Assembly (NCBI GenBank): GCA_026400305.1
Contig: JAPLPI010000119.1
Coordinates: 1-8,901, forward strand
Length of the DNA: 8,901 nucleotides
Source: Alphaproteobacteria bacterium
GTDB taxonomy: Bacteria; Pseudomonadota; Alphaproteobacteria; Micropepsales; Micropepsaceae
Reading direction: 5' to 3'
Positions 1-7,210 of this stretch are shown one piece after another. The number at the start of each line of letters is the position of its first letter. Position 1 is the stretch's first letter. The notes beneath the pieces are model-generated. The model searched no databases. It saw nothing but the letters and a program-made list of their open reading frames with translations, and was not told the origin of the DNA. The translations under genes and the position numbers were made by a program.

Positions 1-49
1 ACTTGCTCCTGTCCGTGCGGTGCCGCCCATGCGGGGCCGCCGCCGCCTG
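1..49. other. Leader before the relA/spoT start, no gene assigned
   Basis: These 49 bases precede the chosen relA/spoT start. The relA/spoT frame is open back to the window edge, with a GTG at 20 and an ATG at 29. The third frame is also open from base 3 to a TGA at 48-50 that overlaps the ATG at 50 by one base, so an upstream gene could end there. Its short translation (LLLSVRCRPCGAAAA) is not recognisable. In many alphaproteobacteria rpoZ sits upstream of this gene, but nothing here looks like the RpoZ C-terminus. I see no clear Shine-Dalgarno or promoter. Confidence 0.3.
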
Positions 50-2191
50 ATGCGTCAGACCGACCTGGTCGAACGGGTGCTGGCCTATGACCCCGATGTC
101 GACGAGGCGTTGCTGAACAAGGCGTACGTCTATTCCATGACGGCGCATGGCAAGCAGTTCCGTGCTTCGGGCGATCCCTATTTCGCCCATCCGCTGGAAG
201 TGGCGGCCATTCTCACCGACCTCAAGCTCGACGTGCCCACCATCGTGACCGCGCTGCTGCACGACACGATCGAGGACACGCTGGTCACCTATGAAGACAT
301 CAAGGAAAAGTTCGGCGAGGAGATCGCCGGCCTGGTGGATGGCGTCACCAAGCTGTCGCAGCTGGAAGTTTTTTCCGAACGCACGAAGCAGGCAGAGAAT
401 TTCCGCAAGCTGATGCTGGCCATTACCAGCGACATTCGCGTGCTGCTGGTCAAGTTGGCCGATCGTCTGCACAACATGCGCACGCTTGGCTATATCGACA
501 AGCCCGACAAGCGCGCCCGCATCGCTCAGGAGACGATCGACATCTACGCGCCGCTGGCCGGGCGCATCGGCATGCAGAACATGCGCGAAGAGCTGGAAGA
601 CCTGGCCTTTGCCGAGCTGGATGTCGAAGCGCGCAACTCCATCGTCACGCACTTTGCCCGCCTGGACATGGTGGGCGGCGACCGGGTGGGGCGCATCGCC
701 GACCAGATCAAGCGCCGGCTGGCCGAGCAGGGCATGGAGGCCTGGGTCTATGGCCGGGGCAAGCGGCCCTTCTCGATCTGGCGCAAGCTGCAGACCAAGA
801 AGCTGAGCTTCGAGCAGCTGTCCGACATTTTCGGCTTCCGCGTCATCGTCGGCTCCACCGCCGACTGCTACCACGCGCTGGGTATCATCCATACAAGCTG
901 GCAAATGGTGCCCGAGCGGTTCAAGGACTTTATTTCTACGCCAAAGCCCAACGGCTATCGCTCCATTCACACCACCGTGATCGGACCGGAAAAGCAGCGG
1001 GTGGAAATCCAGATCCGCACCCAGGACATGCACGATATCGCCGAACGCGGCGTCGCCGCCCATTGGCGCTACCGCGAGCATGTGCCCGACAAGGGCCTGC
1101 CCGACAGCGCCACCTTCGGCTGGCTGCGCGACATGGTGGACCTGCTGGAACGCGGCGACACCGCCGAGGAGGCGCTGGAACATTCCAAGCTGGCGCTCTA
1201 CCAGGACCAGGTCTTCTGCTTCACGCCCAAGGGTTCGCTGATCTCGCTGCCGCGCGGCGCCACGCCCATCGATTTCGCCTATGCGGTGCATACGGACCTC
1301 GGCAACAGCGCAGTGGGCGCCAAGATCAACGGCAACCATGTCGCCCTGCCCACGCCCCTGACGAAAGGCGACCAGGTGGAAATCATCACCACCAAGGATT
1401 CCTCGCCCTCGCCGATGTGGGAACAGTTTGTGGTCACCGGCCGGGCGCGCGCCGAGATCCGCCGTTTTCTGCGCCATGCCCAGCGCGACGAGCATGTCCG
1501 CTTCGGCCGCAAGATCTTGGAAAAAACCTTTGCCGACGAGGGGCGCGAACTCACCCACAAGGGCATCGAAGGCATCGCCAAGAAACTGCGCCTAGCCAAG
1601 GCCGAGGATGTCTTTGCCGATGTCGGGCGCGGCGCGCTGCGCGGCCACGAAGTACTGCAGGCGGTGTTCCCCGAACTGAAGCGCGCCGGCAAGGTGTCCA
1701 AGAAATCCGCGTCCGGCGATGTGATGCCCATCTCTATCCGCGGCCTGACCGAAGGCATCTCCTATGCGCTGGGCCAGTGTTGCCATCCTTTGCCGGGGGA
1801 CCGCATCGTGGGCATCAACACGCCGGGCGAGGGGCTGGCCATCCACACCATCGACTGCGCCGAGCTGGACAAGGCTCATGACATGAATGACTGGCTGGAT
1901 GTTGGTTGGGGCTCAGGCGCCTCGGGCATTGGCCTGTCGGTGGCGCGCATTCTGGTGCGGGTGAAGAATGCGCCCGGCTCGCTGGCCACCGCCATGGCCG
2001 CAATCGCCGCCAATGGCGGCAACATCTTCAATATGAAGGTTACCGCCCGCAATCCGCTGTTCTTCGAATTCATCGTGGATGTGGAAGTGCGCGACGTGGC
2101 GCATTTGCAGAACATTCTGGGCGCGCTACGGGTATCGGACGCGGTCGAATCGGTTGACCGCGTTCGCGAGGCTGAAGGAGCAGTGCGTTGA
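50..2191 (+). CDS. Bifunctional (p)ppGpp synthetase/hydrolase (RelA/SpoT family, Rsh)
   Basis: A long RSH protein of 713 residues that makes and degrades the stringent-response alarmone (p)ppGpp in the cytoplasm. The N-terminal HD hydrolase domain keeps its metal-site residues: H47, H71-D72 in LLHDTIEDT, and D138 in LADRLHNMR. The synthetase domain (about 230-340) has a [12 protein letters not shown] loop, D259 in [18 protein letters not shown] and E319 in EIQIRT. RFKD at 290-293 is the RXKD type seen in bifunctional enzymes rather than the EXDD type of synthetase-only RelA. A TGS domain follows (about 386-448). Next is a zinc-finger/CRIS-like region with a CCHPLPGD motif (577-584), and a C-terminal ACT domain (about 632-708). 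Both activities therefore look intact. Alphaproteobacteria usually carry one such long Rsh, so the symbol could be rsh, relA or spoT. The ATG at 50 is chosen because [19 protein letters not shown] matches the usual family N-terminus; the GTG at 20 would add an Arg-rich tail. The stop overlaps the pyrE start. Confidence 0.95.
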   Translation: MRQTDLVERVLAYDPDVDEALLNKAYVYSMTAHGKQFRASGDPYFAHPLEVAAILTDLKLDVPTIVTALLHDTIEDTLVTYEDIKEKFGEEIAGLVDGVTKLSQLEVFSERTKQAENFRKLMLAITSDIRVLLVKLADRLHNMRTLGYIDKPDKRARIAQETIDIYAPLAGRIGMQNMREELEDLAFAELDVEARNSIVTHFARLDMVGGDRVGRIADQIKRRLAEQGMEAWVYGRGKRPFSIWRKLQTKKLSFEQLSDIFGFRVIVGSTADCYHALGIIHTSWQMVPERFKDFISTPKPNGYRSIHTTVIGPEKQRVEIQIRTQDMHDIAERGVAAHWRYREHVPDKGLPDSATFGWLRDMVDLLERGDTAEEALEHSKLALYQDQVFCFTPKGSLISLPRGATPIDFAYAVHTDLGNSAVGAKINGNHVALPTPLTKGDQVEIITTKDSSPSPMWEQFVVTGRARAEIRRFLRHAQRDEHVRFGRKILEKTFADEGRELTHKGIEGIAKKLRLAKAEDVFADVGRGALRGHEVLQAVFPELKRAGKVSKKSASGDVMPISIRGLTEGISYALGQCCHPLPGDRIVGINTPGEGLAIHTIDCAELDKAHDMNDWLDVGWGSGASGIGLSVARILVRVKNAPGSLATAMAAIAANGGNIFNMKVTARNPLFFEFIVDVEVRDVAHLQNILGALRVSDAVESVDRVREAEGAVR
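2175..2180 (+). promoter_or_regulatory. Shine-Dalgarno of pyrE
   Basis: AAGGAG lies inside the end of relA/spoT, seven bases before the TTG at 2188. It is the strongest ribosome binding site in the window and supports the TTG as the true start of pyrE. Confidence 0.75.
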
Positions 2192-2775
2192 ACGTCGACC
2201 AGGTTTTAAACGAATTCAAGAAATCCGGCGCGTTGCTGGAAGGCCATTTTATCCTGTCGTCGGGCCTGCACTCCGACAAGTTCCTGCAGAAGGCGCTGGT
2301 GTTCCAGGATGCCAGGCGCACCGCCAAGCTGTGCAAGGCGCTGGCCGCGAAAGTGAAGAAGGAGGTTGGCGAGGAAATTACCGCCATTGTCTCGCCGGCG
2401 GTGGGCGGCATCGTGCCCGGCTATGAAATGGGCCGCCAGATGGGCCTGCCCGCCATGTATGTCGAGCGCGTCGACGGTGAGTTCCAGCTGCGCCGCAACT
2501 TCACCCTGAAGAAGGGCCAGAAGGTTTTGATGGTGGAAGACATCATCTCCACTGGCGTCTCATCCCGCGAATGCATCGCCGCAATCAAGAAGGCCGGCGC
2601 CAAGGTCGTGGCCGCCTGCTGCCTGATCGACCGGTCCGGCGGCAAGGCCAAGGTCGGCGTGCCGCTGATTGCGCTGGCCGAATGGAAAGTGCAGGCCTGG
2701 CCGGCCGACAAGCTGCCGCCGCATCTGCGCAACAAGCCGGCCGTGAAGCCTGGTTCTCGGGCCTTGCGTGAGTGA
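2188..2775 (+). CDS. pyrE: Orotate phosphoribosyltransferase
   Basis: Converts orotate and PRPP to orotidine 5'-monophosphate, the fifth step of de novo pyrimidine synthesis, in the cytoplasm. At 195 residues it has the usual length. The N-terminal substrate-loop region SSGLHSDKF is at 24-32. [15 protein letters not shown] follows (68-82). The PRPP-binding motif [13 protein letters not shown] is at 113-125, with the acidic pair E117-D118. The C-terminal [16 protein letters not shown] is typical of the alphaproteobacterial form. The start is TTG, supported by AAGGAG seven bases upstream, and overlaps the relA/spoT stop as TTGA. This arrangement suggests translational coupling. The 3' end overlaps the next gene by 8 bases. 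Pairing a pyrimidine enzyme with the stringent-response gene is a recurrent alphaproteobacterial neighbourhood. Confidence 0.95.
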   Translation: MNVDQVLNEFKKSGALLEGHFILSSGLHSDKFLQKALVFQDARRTAKLCKALAAKVKKEVGEEITAIVSPAVGGIVPGYEMGRQMGLPAMYVERVDGEFQLRRNFTLKKGQKVLMVEDIISTGVSSRECIAAIKKAGAKVVAACCLIDRSGGKAKVGVPLIALAEWKVQAWPADKLPPHLRNKPAVKPGSRALRE

Positions 2776-3097
2776 GGTGGGCGCGATCACTACACTGCTC
2801 AACGGTCTGGGGCGGGTATGGGCATTCGCTGCGCTCGCGCTCGTCCTGGCTCCGGCATTTGCCTACGGCGTCGGCGTGGTCACCAAAATGGCCATCGTCG
2901 ATGTCATTCCCTTTGTAGCTTTAGGTCTCCTTGCGGTCAGCGGCTTTCTGGGTCTTTGGACTCATGACTACGGGCAGGCCGTCAAGGCCGGCATCCTTTT
3001 ATGGATCGCGGTCCTGTTCCTGGGTGCGCCCATCATGCTGTTGCTGGGTTTTTGTTACGCTGGGGCGCTGATGCAATTCCATGGGAGCTGCATGTGA
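2768..3097 (+). CDS. Small multi-pass membrane protein of unknown function
   Basis: A 109-residue hydrophobic protein that I do not recognise. It shows about three likely membrane segments, near residues 17-38 ([20 protein letters not shown]), 45-64 and 74-99 (including [20 protein letters not shown]). Short polar stretches such as [13 protein letters not shown] separate them, and the C-terminus is short and polar (QFHGSCM). There is no cleavable signal peptide or catalytic motif that I can see. Being coding is supported by its fit: it fills the space exactly between pyrE (8-base overlap) and pdxJ (4-base overlap) on the same strand. The GTG at 2768 is assumed; a second GTG at 2777 is also possible, and neither has a strong Shine-Dalgarno. 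In several rhizobial genomes this operon position holds a DUF2062 membrane protein. This protein is shorter and lacks the motifs I would expect of that family. Confidence 0.7.
   Translation: MSEVGAITTLLNGLGRVWAFAALALVLAPAFAYGVGVVTKMAIVDVIPFVALGLLAVSGFLGLWTHDYGQAVKAGILLWIAVLFLGAPIMLLLGFCYAGALMQFHGSCM
3083..3087 (+). promoter_or_regulatory. Shine-Dalgarno of pdxJ
   Basis: GGGAG lies six bases before the GTG at 3094, inside the last codons of the membrane protein gene. It decides the pdxJ start, because the frame is open much further upstream (to 3001) without homology. Confidence 0.6.
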
Positions 3098-3813
3098 CCA
3101 GAGCGCTTCGCCTGGGTGTTAACATCGATCATGTCGCCACAGTGCGCAATGCGCGCGGCGGCGACAATCCCGATCCGGTGCGCGCCGCCATCCTGGCGGC
3201 GGAAGCCGGCGCCGACGGCGTCACCGCGCATCTGCGCGAAGACCGCCGCCACATTTCCGACGGTGATATCGAGCGGCTAACCCGGGCGCTGACCATCCCG
3301 CTCAACCTGGAAATGGCCGCCACTGACGAGATGACGGCGATTGCGCTGAAGGCCAGGCCGCGCGCCGCCTGCATCGTGCCGGAGAAGCGCGAAGAGCGCA
3401 CCACCGAGGGCGGCATTGATGTCGCCGGTCAGCACAACCGTTTGGCGCCCATTATCGGTGCGCTCGTCAAGGCGAACATCCGCGTGTCCATGTTCATTGA
3501 ACCGTCCAGGGCGCAGCTGGATGCCAGCAAGTCGCTGGGCGCGCCGGTGGTGGAGTTGCATACCGGCGCCTATGCGTATGGCGCAGAAGGTGAACTGGAG
3601 CGCATTCGCGCCGCCGCCGAATATGGCGCCAGCATCGGGCTGGAAGTGCACGCCGGTCACGGCTTGACCTTCGACAATGTCAAACCCATCGCCGCGATCC
3701 GGGAGATCAAGGAACTCAATATCGGTCACTTCCTGATCGGCGAGGCGCTGTTCATCGGGCTGGAAGCATCCATCCGGAAAATGCGCCAGCTCATGGACGA
3801 AGCCCGGCCATGA
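3094..3813 (+). CDS. pdxJ: Pyridoxine 5'-phosphate synthase
   Basis: Condenses 1-deoxyxylulose 5-phosphate with 3-amino-2-oxopropyl phosphate to give pyridoxine 5'-phosphate, the ring-closing step of the DXP-dependent vitamin B6 pathway. The protein is a 239-residue TIM barrel of normal length. Family signatures seen are [17 protein letters not shown] (7-23), the active-site stretch [10 protein letters not shown] (45-54), LNLEMA with E73, CIVPEKREE (93-101), ELHTGAYA (154-161) and the phosphate-binding end EVHAGHGL (184-191). The GTG at 3094 overlaps the previous stop as GTGA and has GGGAG six bases upstream. The longer in-frame extension to 3001 is just the membrane-protein gene read in another frame. 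The stop overlaps the acpS start by four bases (ATGA). In alphaproteobacteria pdxJ-acpS is a common pair. Confidence 0.96.
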   Translation: MTRALRLGVNIDHVATVRNARGGDNPDPVRAAILAAEAGADGVTAHLREDRRHISDGDIERLTRALTIPLNLEMAATDEMTAIALKARPRAACIVPEKREERTTEGGIDVAGQHNRLAPIIGALVKANIRVSMFIEPSRAQLDASKSLGAPVVELHTGAYAYGAEGELERIRAAAEYGASIGLEVHAGHGLTFDNVKPIAAIREIKELNIGHFLIGEALFIGLEASIRKMRQLMDEARP

Positions 3814-4226
3814 TACTTGGCCTGGGAAACGACCTGATCGATATCCGCCGCATCGAGAAGACCATTGCCGTCCATGGCGAGCGCTTCCTGAGCCGAATCT
3901 ACACCGACATCGAGCGCGCCAAGTCCAACCCCCGCGCCAATAGAGCGGCTTCCTATGCCAAGCGCTTCGCCGCCAAGGAGGCCTGCGCCAAGGCGTTGGG
4001 AACCGGTCTGAACCACGGCGTCTATTGGCATGATATGGGGGTGGTGAATATGCCCGGCGGCAAACCCACCATGGCGTTGACCGGCGGCGCCCTGAAAAGA
4101 CTGGAAAAATTGACGCCGCCCGGCACCCGGGCCCAGATCGACCTGACCATCACCGACGACTTCCCGCTGGCCCAGGCCATTGTCATCATCTCGGCGGTGC
4201 CGCTGGGTCCAAAGATTAACGGCTAA
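3810..4226 (+). CDS. acpS: Holo-[acyl-carrier-protein] synthase
   Basis: Transfers the 4'-phosphopantetheine arm of coenzyme A to a serine of apo-acyl carrier protein, activating it for fatty acid synthesis. At 138 residues it is the compact AcpS type. It has the N-terminal motif [13 protein letters not shown], with the magnesium ligand D8, and the second motif [15 protein letters not shown] (52-66), with ligand E57 and K61. The C-terminal part includes a G-x-P-hydrophobic strand ([13 protein letters not shown]) and [13 protein letters not shown]. The ATG overlaps the pdxJ stop (ATGA), so translation is probably coupled. The only sizeable gap in the gene array follows this gene. Confidence 0.95.
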   Translation: MILGLGNDLIDIRRIEKTIAVHGERFLSRIYTDIERAKSNPRANRAASYAKRFAAKEACAKALGTGLNHGVYWHDMGVVNMPGGKPTMALTGGALKRLEKLTPPGTRAQIDLTITDDFPLAQAIVIISAVPLGPKING

Positions 4227-4238
4227 ATCCTTGACAGC

Positions 4239-4258
4239 AGGGGCGTATCACCCCTTTT
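4239..4258 (+). terminator. Weak terminator-like hairpin in the acpS-lepB gap
   Basis: AGGGG (4239-4243) pairs with CCCCT (4251-4255) across a 7-base loop, CGTATCA, and is followed by T residues (4255-4258), then GT. The stem has only five pairs, so it may be a partial terminator or attenuator rather than a full stop. It sits 12 bases after the acpS stop, in the largest gap of the window. Readthrough into lepB seems likely. Confidence 0.3.
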
Positions 4259-4288
4259 GTCCCGCTGAGTAAAGTGGACAGGCACGGG

Positions 4289-5053
4289 ATGACCGATACG
4301 AAGATGGCGGCCAAGCAGCAGCAGGGCGAATCCTGGGGGGAACTCGCCAAGACGGTGATCTATGCCGGCCTGATCGCCGTGTTTATCCGCACCTTCCTGT
4401 TCCAGCCCTTCAACATTCCGTCGGGCTCGATGGAGAACACCCTGCTGATCGGCGATTACCTGTTCGTGGAGAAATTTTCCTACGGTTACAGCCGCTACAC
4501 CTTTCCCTTCGGCGGCTGGCCGGTCGGCGACAAGCTGCATGGCCGCTTCATGGGCAGCGAACCCCAGCGCGGCGATGTGGTGGTTTTCAAGTTTCCGCAG
4601 GACAATTCCACCGACTTCATCAAGCGCGTGATCGGTTTGCCGGGCGACAAGATCCAGATGATCAACGACGTGCTGTACCTGAATGGCAAGTCGGTCCCGC
4701 GCGAACGCGTCGCCGATTATGTCGGCGTGCTGGACGGCGAAGAGGGCCACTGGACCCAGTACCGCGAGACCCTGCCGGGCGGCAAAAGCTATGTCACCCT
4801 AGACAAGACCAAGGACGGCCCGCTGGACAATACCGAACTGTTCGTGGTGCCGCCGGGCCATTACTTCATGATGGGCGACAATCGCGACAACAGCGATGAC
4901 AGCCGCGAGGCGGTGGGTTTCGTGCCGGCCGACAATCTGGAAGGCAAGGCGCTGTTCCGCTTCTTCTCCACCGACGGCTCGGCCCGTTTCTGGGAAGTGT
5001 GGAAGTGGCCGTTCTCGGTGCGCTATTCGCGCATCCTGACCCTGGTGAAGTGA
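4289..5053 (+). CDS. lepB: Signal peptidase I
   Basis: Membrane serine protease that removes signal peptides from exported proteins, with its catalytic domain on the periplasmic side. The product is 254 residues. A single N-terminal membrane segment lies at about 20-38 (LAKTVIYAGLIAVFIRTFLF). The catalytic serine is S47 in PSGSMENTLLIGD, and the general base is K112 in DFIKRVIGLPGD. The conserved RGDVVVFKFP (94-103) and GDNRDNSDDSR boxes are present, and the C-terminus ends VRYSRIL, as in relatives. The ATG at 4289 has AGG six bases upstream. An in-frame GTG at 4274 would add MDRHG and is less convincing. rnc follows after three bases, and lepB-rnc-era-recO is a conserved cluster. Confidence 0.96.
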   Translation: MTDTKMAAKQQQGESWGELAKTVIYAGLIAVFIRTFLFQPFNIPSGSMENTLLIGDYLFVEKFSYGYSRYTFPFGGWPVGDKLHGRFMGSEPQRGDVVVFKFPQDNSTDFIKRVIGLPGDKIQMINDVLYLNGKSVPRERVADYVGVLDGEEGHWTQYRETLPGGKSYVTLDKTKDGPLDNTELFVVPPGHYFMMGDNRDNSDDSREAVGFVPADNLEGKALFRFFSTDGSARFWEVWKWPFSVRYSRILTLVK

Positions 5054-5056
5054 CCG

Positions 5057-5719
5057 TTGGATTTTTCCGAAAAACTCGGTCACGACTTCCAGGACCCTGA
5101 GCTTCTCAAGCGCGCTTTGACTCACGCAGGCGCCAACTTCGCCAACTCCAACGAGCGGCTGGAATTCCTGGGCGACCGGGTGCTGGCGCTGGTGGTGGCA
5201 CAGACGCTTTATCAAAAATATCAGGACGAAGACGAAGGATCGCTGACGCGGCGGGTGCACAGCCTGGTGCGCTGGGAAGCCTGCGCACGGGTGGGCGAGG
5301 AAATCGGGCTTTGGGATCACTTGGTGCTGACTCGCTCGGAAGCGGCGGGCGGCCGGGCGCGCGGACCCATCCTGGGCAGCGCTTTGGAAGCGGTGATCGC
5401 CGCGCTATATCTGGACGGCGGCATGGATGTTGCGCGGGCCTTCATCATCCGCTGGTGGGGGGTGATGTTCGCCGATGCCACCACCGATGTGCGCGATGCC
5501 AAGACACGCTTGCAGGAATGGGCGCAGGCCCGCGGCAAGGATTCCAGCGCGCCGGTTTACACTTTGAAGGAACAGGCCGGCCCCGACCATGCGCCGCGTT
5601 TTGTGGTGGAGGCATCGGTGAAGGGTGTCGCGCCGGTGACGGGCGAGGGCGGCTCCAAGCGCCAGGCTGAACAGGATTCGGCGTCCAAGATGCTGGCCGC
5701 CGTCGAGGACAAGACATGA
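5057..5719 (+). CDS. rnc: Ribonuclease III with an atypical active-site residue
   Basis: Double-strand-specific endoribonuclease that processes rRNA precursors and structured mRNAs. The product is 220 residues: a RNase III domain (about 1-145) and a C-terminal double-stranded-RNA-binding domain (about 150-217), the latter ending with [16 protein letters not shown]. The signature NERLEFLGD (32-40) supplies E36 and D40, matching E. coli E41 and D45. The second metal-binding motif normally reads D-x-x-E. Here it is ILGSALEAV, with Ser108 at the position of E. coli D114 and E111 at E117. Loss of this ligand may weaken or change cleavage. The frame is clean on both sides, so it is not a frameshift effect. 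The start is TTG, three bases after the lepB stop, fixed by alignment to the family N-terminus ([19 protein letters not shown]). The stop overlaps the era ATG (ATGA). Confidence 0.93.
   Translation: MDFSEKLGHDFQDPELLKRALTHAGANFANSNERLEFLGDRVLALVVAQTLYQKYQDEDEGSLTRRVHSLVRWEACARVGEEIGLWDHLVLTRSEAAGGRARGPILGSALEAVIAALYLDGGMDVARAFIIRWWGVMFADATTDVRDAKTRLQEWAQARGKDSSAPVYTLKEQAGPDHAPRFVVEASVKGVAPVTGEGGSKRQAEQDSASKMLAAVEDKT
5705..5708 (+). promoter_or_regulatory. Shine-Dalgarno of era
   Basis: GAGG lies seven bases before the era ATG at 5716, inside the last rnc codons. It shows that the start region of era is intact although the gene body is not. Confidence 0.5.
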
Positions 5720-6460
5720 CAACCTGCTGCGGCTTTGCCGCCATCATCGGCGCCCCCAATGCCGGCAAGTCCACGCTGATAAACGCGCTGGTCGGCTCTA
5801 AGGTCGCCATCGTCAGCCCCAAGGTCCAGACCACCCGCTGCCAACAGCCCAGGCGCGCGCGACACGCGCGGCATCCTGGAGGGCCTGAAGGACGGAAAAA
5901 TCAAGAAAAAAGCGCTGATCCTGAACAAGATCGACGGCATGAAGCGCACGGACCTTCTGCCGCTGGTGGAACGGTTCCATGCCGAAGGCGTGTTCGAGGA
6001 TGTGTTCCTGATTTCCGCGCTGAAGGGCGAGGGCGTGGCCGATGTCGCCGCCTGGGTGGCCTCGCGCATGCCGGAAGGCCCGTGGCTTTATCCCGAAGAC
6101 CAGGCCGCCGACATTACCTCGCGGCTGCTGGCCGCGGAAGTGACGCGCGAGAAGATCTATCTGCGCCTGCATGACGAGCTGCCCTATTCTAGCGCGGTGG
6201 AAACCGAGAAATGGGAAGAGCGCCGCGACGGCTCGGTCAAGATAGACCAGGTGATTTATGTCCAGCGTGACGGCCAGAAGGCGATCGTTCTGGGCAAGAA
6301 GGGCGCCACCATCAAGACTATCGGTGAACTGGCGCGAACGGAGCTGGAAACCCTGTTCGGCCGCCGCGTGCACCTGTTTCTTTTCGTGAAGGTACGCGAG
6401 GACTGGGACAACAACACCGAACATTACAAGGAAATCGGCCTCGATTTTCCGAATGAGTAG
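5716..6460 (+). pseudogene. era: GTPase Era, broken by an internal deletion and frameshift
   Basis: Era is a GTPase that binds 16S rRNA near its 3' end and assists small-subunit assembly; it is usually essential. Here the 5' part (5716 to about 5838) encodes [16 protein letters not shown], with the G1 P-loop at residues 12-20, and runs to SPKVQTTR (34-41). The family sequence then stops. The rest resumes in the second frame as [18 protein letters not shown], followed by LILNKIDG (G4, NKID at 5924-5935), LISALKGEG (G5) and a full C-terminal KH domain with GQKAIVLGKKGATIKTIG, ending IGLDFPNE. Between QTTR and NKID there are 85 bases where about 234 are expected. Roughly 150 bases, including the G3 DTPG motif, are therefore missing, and the two parts are in different frames. 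Read straight through from the ATG, the product is a 152-residue peptide with a meaningless tail; the KH part is open from an internal ATG at 5939. This may be a true pseudogene or an assembly error. Confidence 0.9.
5856..5870. repeat. CGCGCG inverted repeat just after the era break
   Basis: CGCGCG (5856-5861), loop ACA, CGCGCG (5865-5870) form a perfect six-pair GC hairpin. It starts about 17 bases after the point where the era coding frame breaks. Such an element can stall polymerases and favour deletions or sequencing drop-outs, so it is noted as possible context for the lesion. It may also simply reflect high-GC codons. Confidence 0.4.
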
Positions 6461-6463
6461 CTG

Positions 6464-7201
6464 ATGGAGTGGAGCGACGACGCCATCGTGCTTTCGTCCC
6501 GCGTCCATGGTGAATCGGGCGCGATCCTCGAATTGCTGACTCGCGAGCATGGCCGCCATGCTGGGCTAGTGCGCGGCGGCGCCTCGCGCCGGATCAAGCC
6601 GTCGCTGCAGCCCGGCAATGGCGTGCACGTCCAGTGGCGGGCCCGGCTGGAAGAGCATCTGGGCAGCTTCACCTGCGAATTGTCGCGCGCACGGGCCGGC
6701 GAGATGATGGACAGCCGCGATGCGCTGGCCGGTCTCAACGCCTTCACCGCCGTCATCTCCGCCGCCATGCCCGAGCGCGAAGCGCATGCCCAGGTATTTA
6801 CGGTCGGCGTAATCCTGCTGGACGCGATGATGGCCGACGATGCGGCCCATTGGTTGCCGCTGTATGTGCGCTGGGAAGCGGGACTGCTCGAGGCGCTGGG
6901 CTTTGGCCTGGATCTCAGCGTGTGCGCCGCCACCGGCGCCAAGGACGATCTGACCTATGTGTCGCCCAGGACCGGCCGCGCGGTGTCGCGTGACGCCGCT
7001 GGCATCTATGCCAACCGATTGTTTCGGCTGCCCGGGTTTTTGCTGGGCAATGACAGCGACGAGCCCCATCCGGGGGAAGTTGCGGCTGGCCTGGCGCTGA
7101 CCGGCCATTTCCTGCTGGAACGGGTGCTGCGGCCGCACGGCAAGGAGATGCCACCCGCCCGCCTGCGGTTGGACGCGATTGTATTGCGCGAATCAGAATA
7201 A
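6464..7201 (+). CDS. recO: DNA repair protein RecO
   Basis: Acts in RecFOR-type recombination: it binds single-stranded DNA and SSB, anneals strands and, with RecR, helps load RecA at gaps. The product is 245 residues, a normal length. It has an N-terminal OB-fold domain (about 1-78), beginning MEWSDDAIVLSSRVHGESG and containing ELLTREHGRHAGLVRGG. A helical C-terminal domain follows, with LPLYVRWEAGLLEALGFGLDL and the YVSPRTGRAVSRDAAG stretch typical of alphaproteobacterial RecO. A four-cysteine zinc site like that of some RecO proteins is not present. The ATG is three bases after the era stop, and parC starts nine bases after its own stop, in line with one transcription unit. Confidence 0.93.
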   Translation: MEWSDDAIVLSSRVHGESGAILELLTREHGRHAGLVRGGASRRIKPSLQPGNGVHVQWRARLEEHLGSFTCELSRARAGEMMDSRDALAGLNAFTAVISAAMPEREAHAQVFTVGVILLDAMMADDAAHWLPLYVRWEAGLLEALGFGLDLSVCAATGAKDDLTYVSPRTGRAVSRDAAGIYANRLFRLPGFLLGNDSDEPHPGEVAAGLALTGHFLLERVLRPHGKEMPPARLRLDAIVLRESE

Positions 7202-7210
7202 AACCCACCC

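Noticed and set aside
20..49. GTG start for relA/spoT giving ten extra residues
   Set aside because: The extension is Pro/Arg-rich and unlike the family N-terminus, while the ATG at 50 matches it. It cannot be fully excluded because the frame is open to the window edge.
1063..1881. Open frame of 272 codons inside relA/spoT, other + frame
   Set aside because: Its translation is Arg/Gly/Ala-rich with no family features, and the overlapping frame encodes a clear RSH protein with all its motifs. It is a high-GC shadow.
3001..3093. Longer pdxJ frame starting at 3001
   Set aside because: The added residues lack PdxJ homology and are the membrane-protein gene in another frame. The GTG at 3094 with GGGAG upstream fits the family start.
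4231..4236. Perfect TTGACA -35-like box after acpS
   Set aside because: No acceptable -10 box lies 16-18 bases downstream (CTTTTG is there instead), so a sigma-70-type promoter is not supported.
4223..4750. Antisense open frame of 175 codons across lepB and the acpS-lepB gap
   Set aside because: It mirrors conserved lepB codons, has no recognisable domain and no promoter or ribosome binding site that I can see.
5813..6559. Antisense open frame of 248 codons across era and recO
   Set aside because: Long antisense frames are common in this base composition. The + strand here has clear Era and RecO homology, and the antisense translation shows no family motif.
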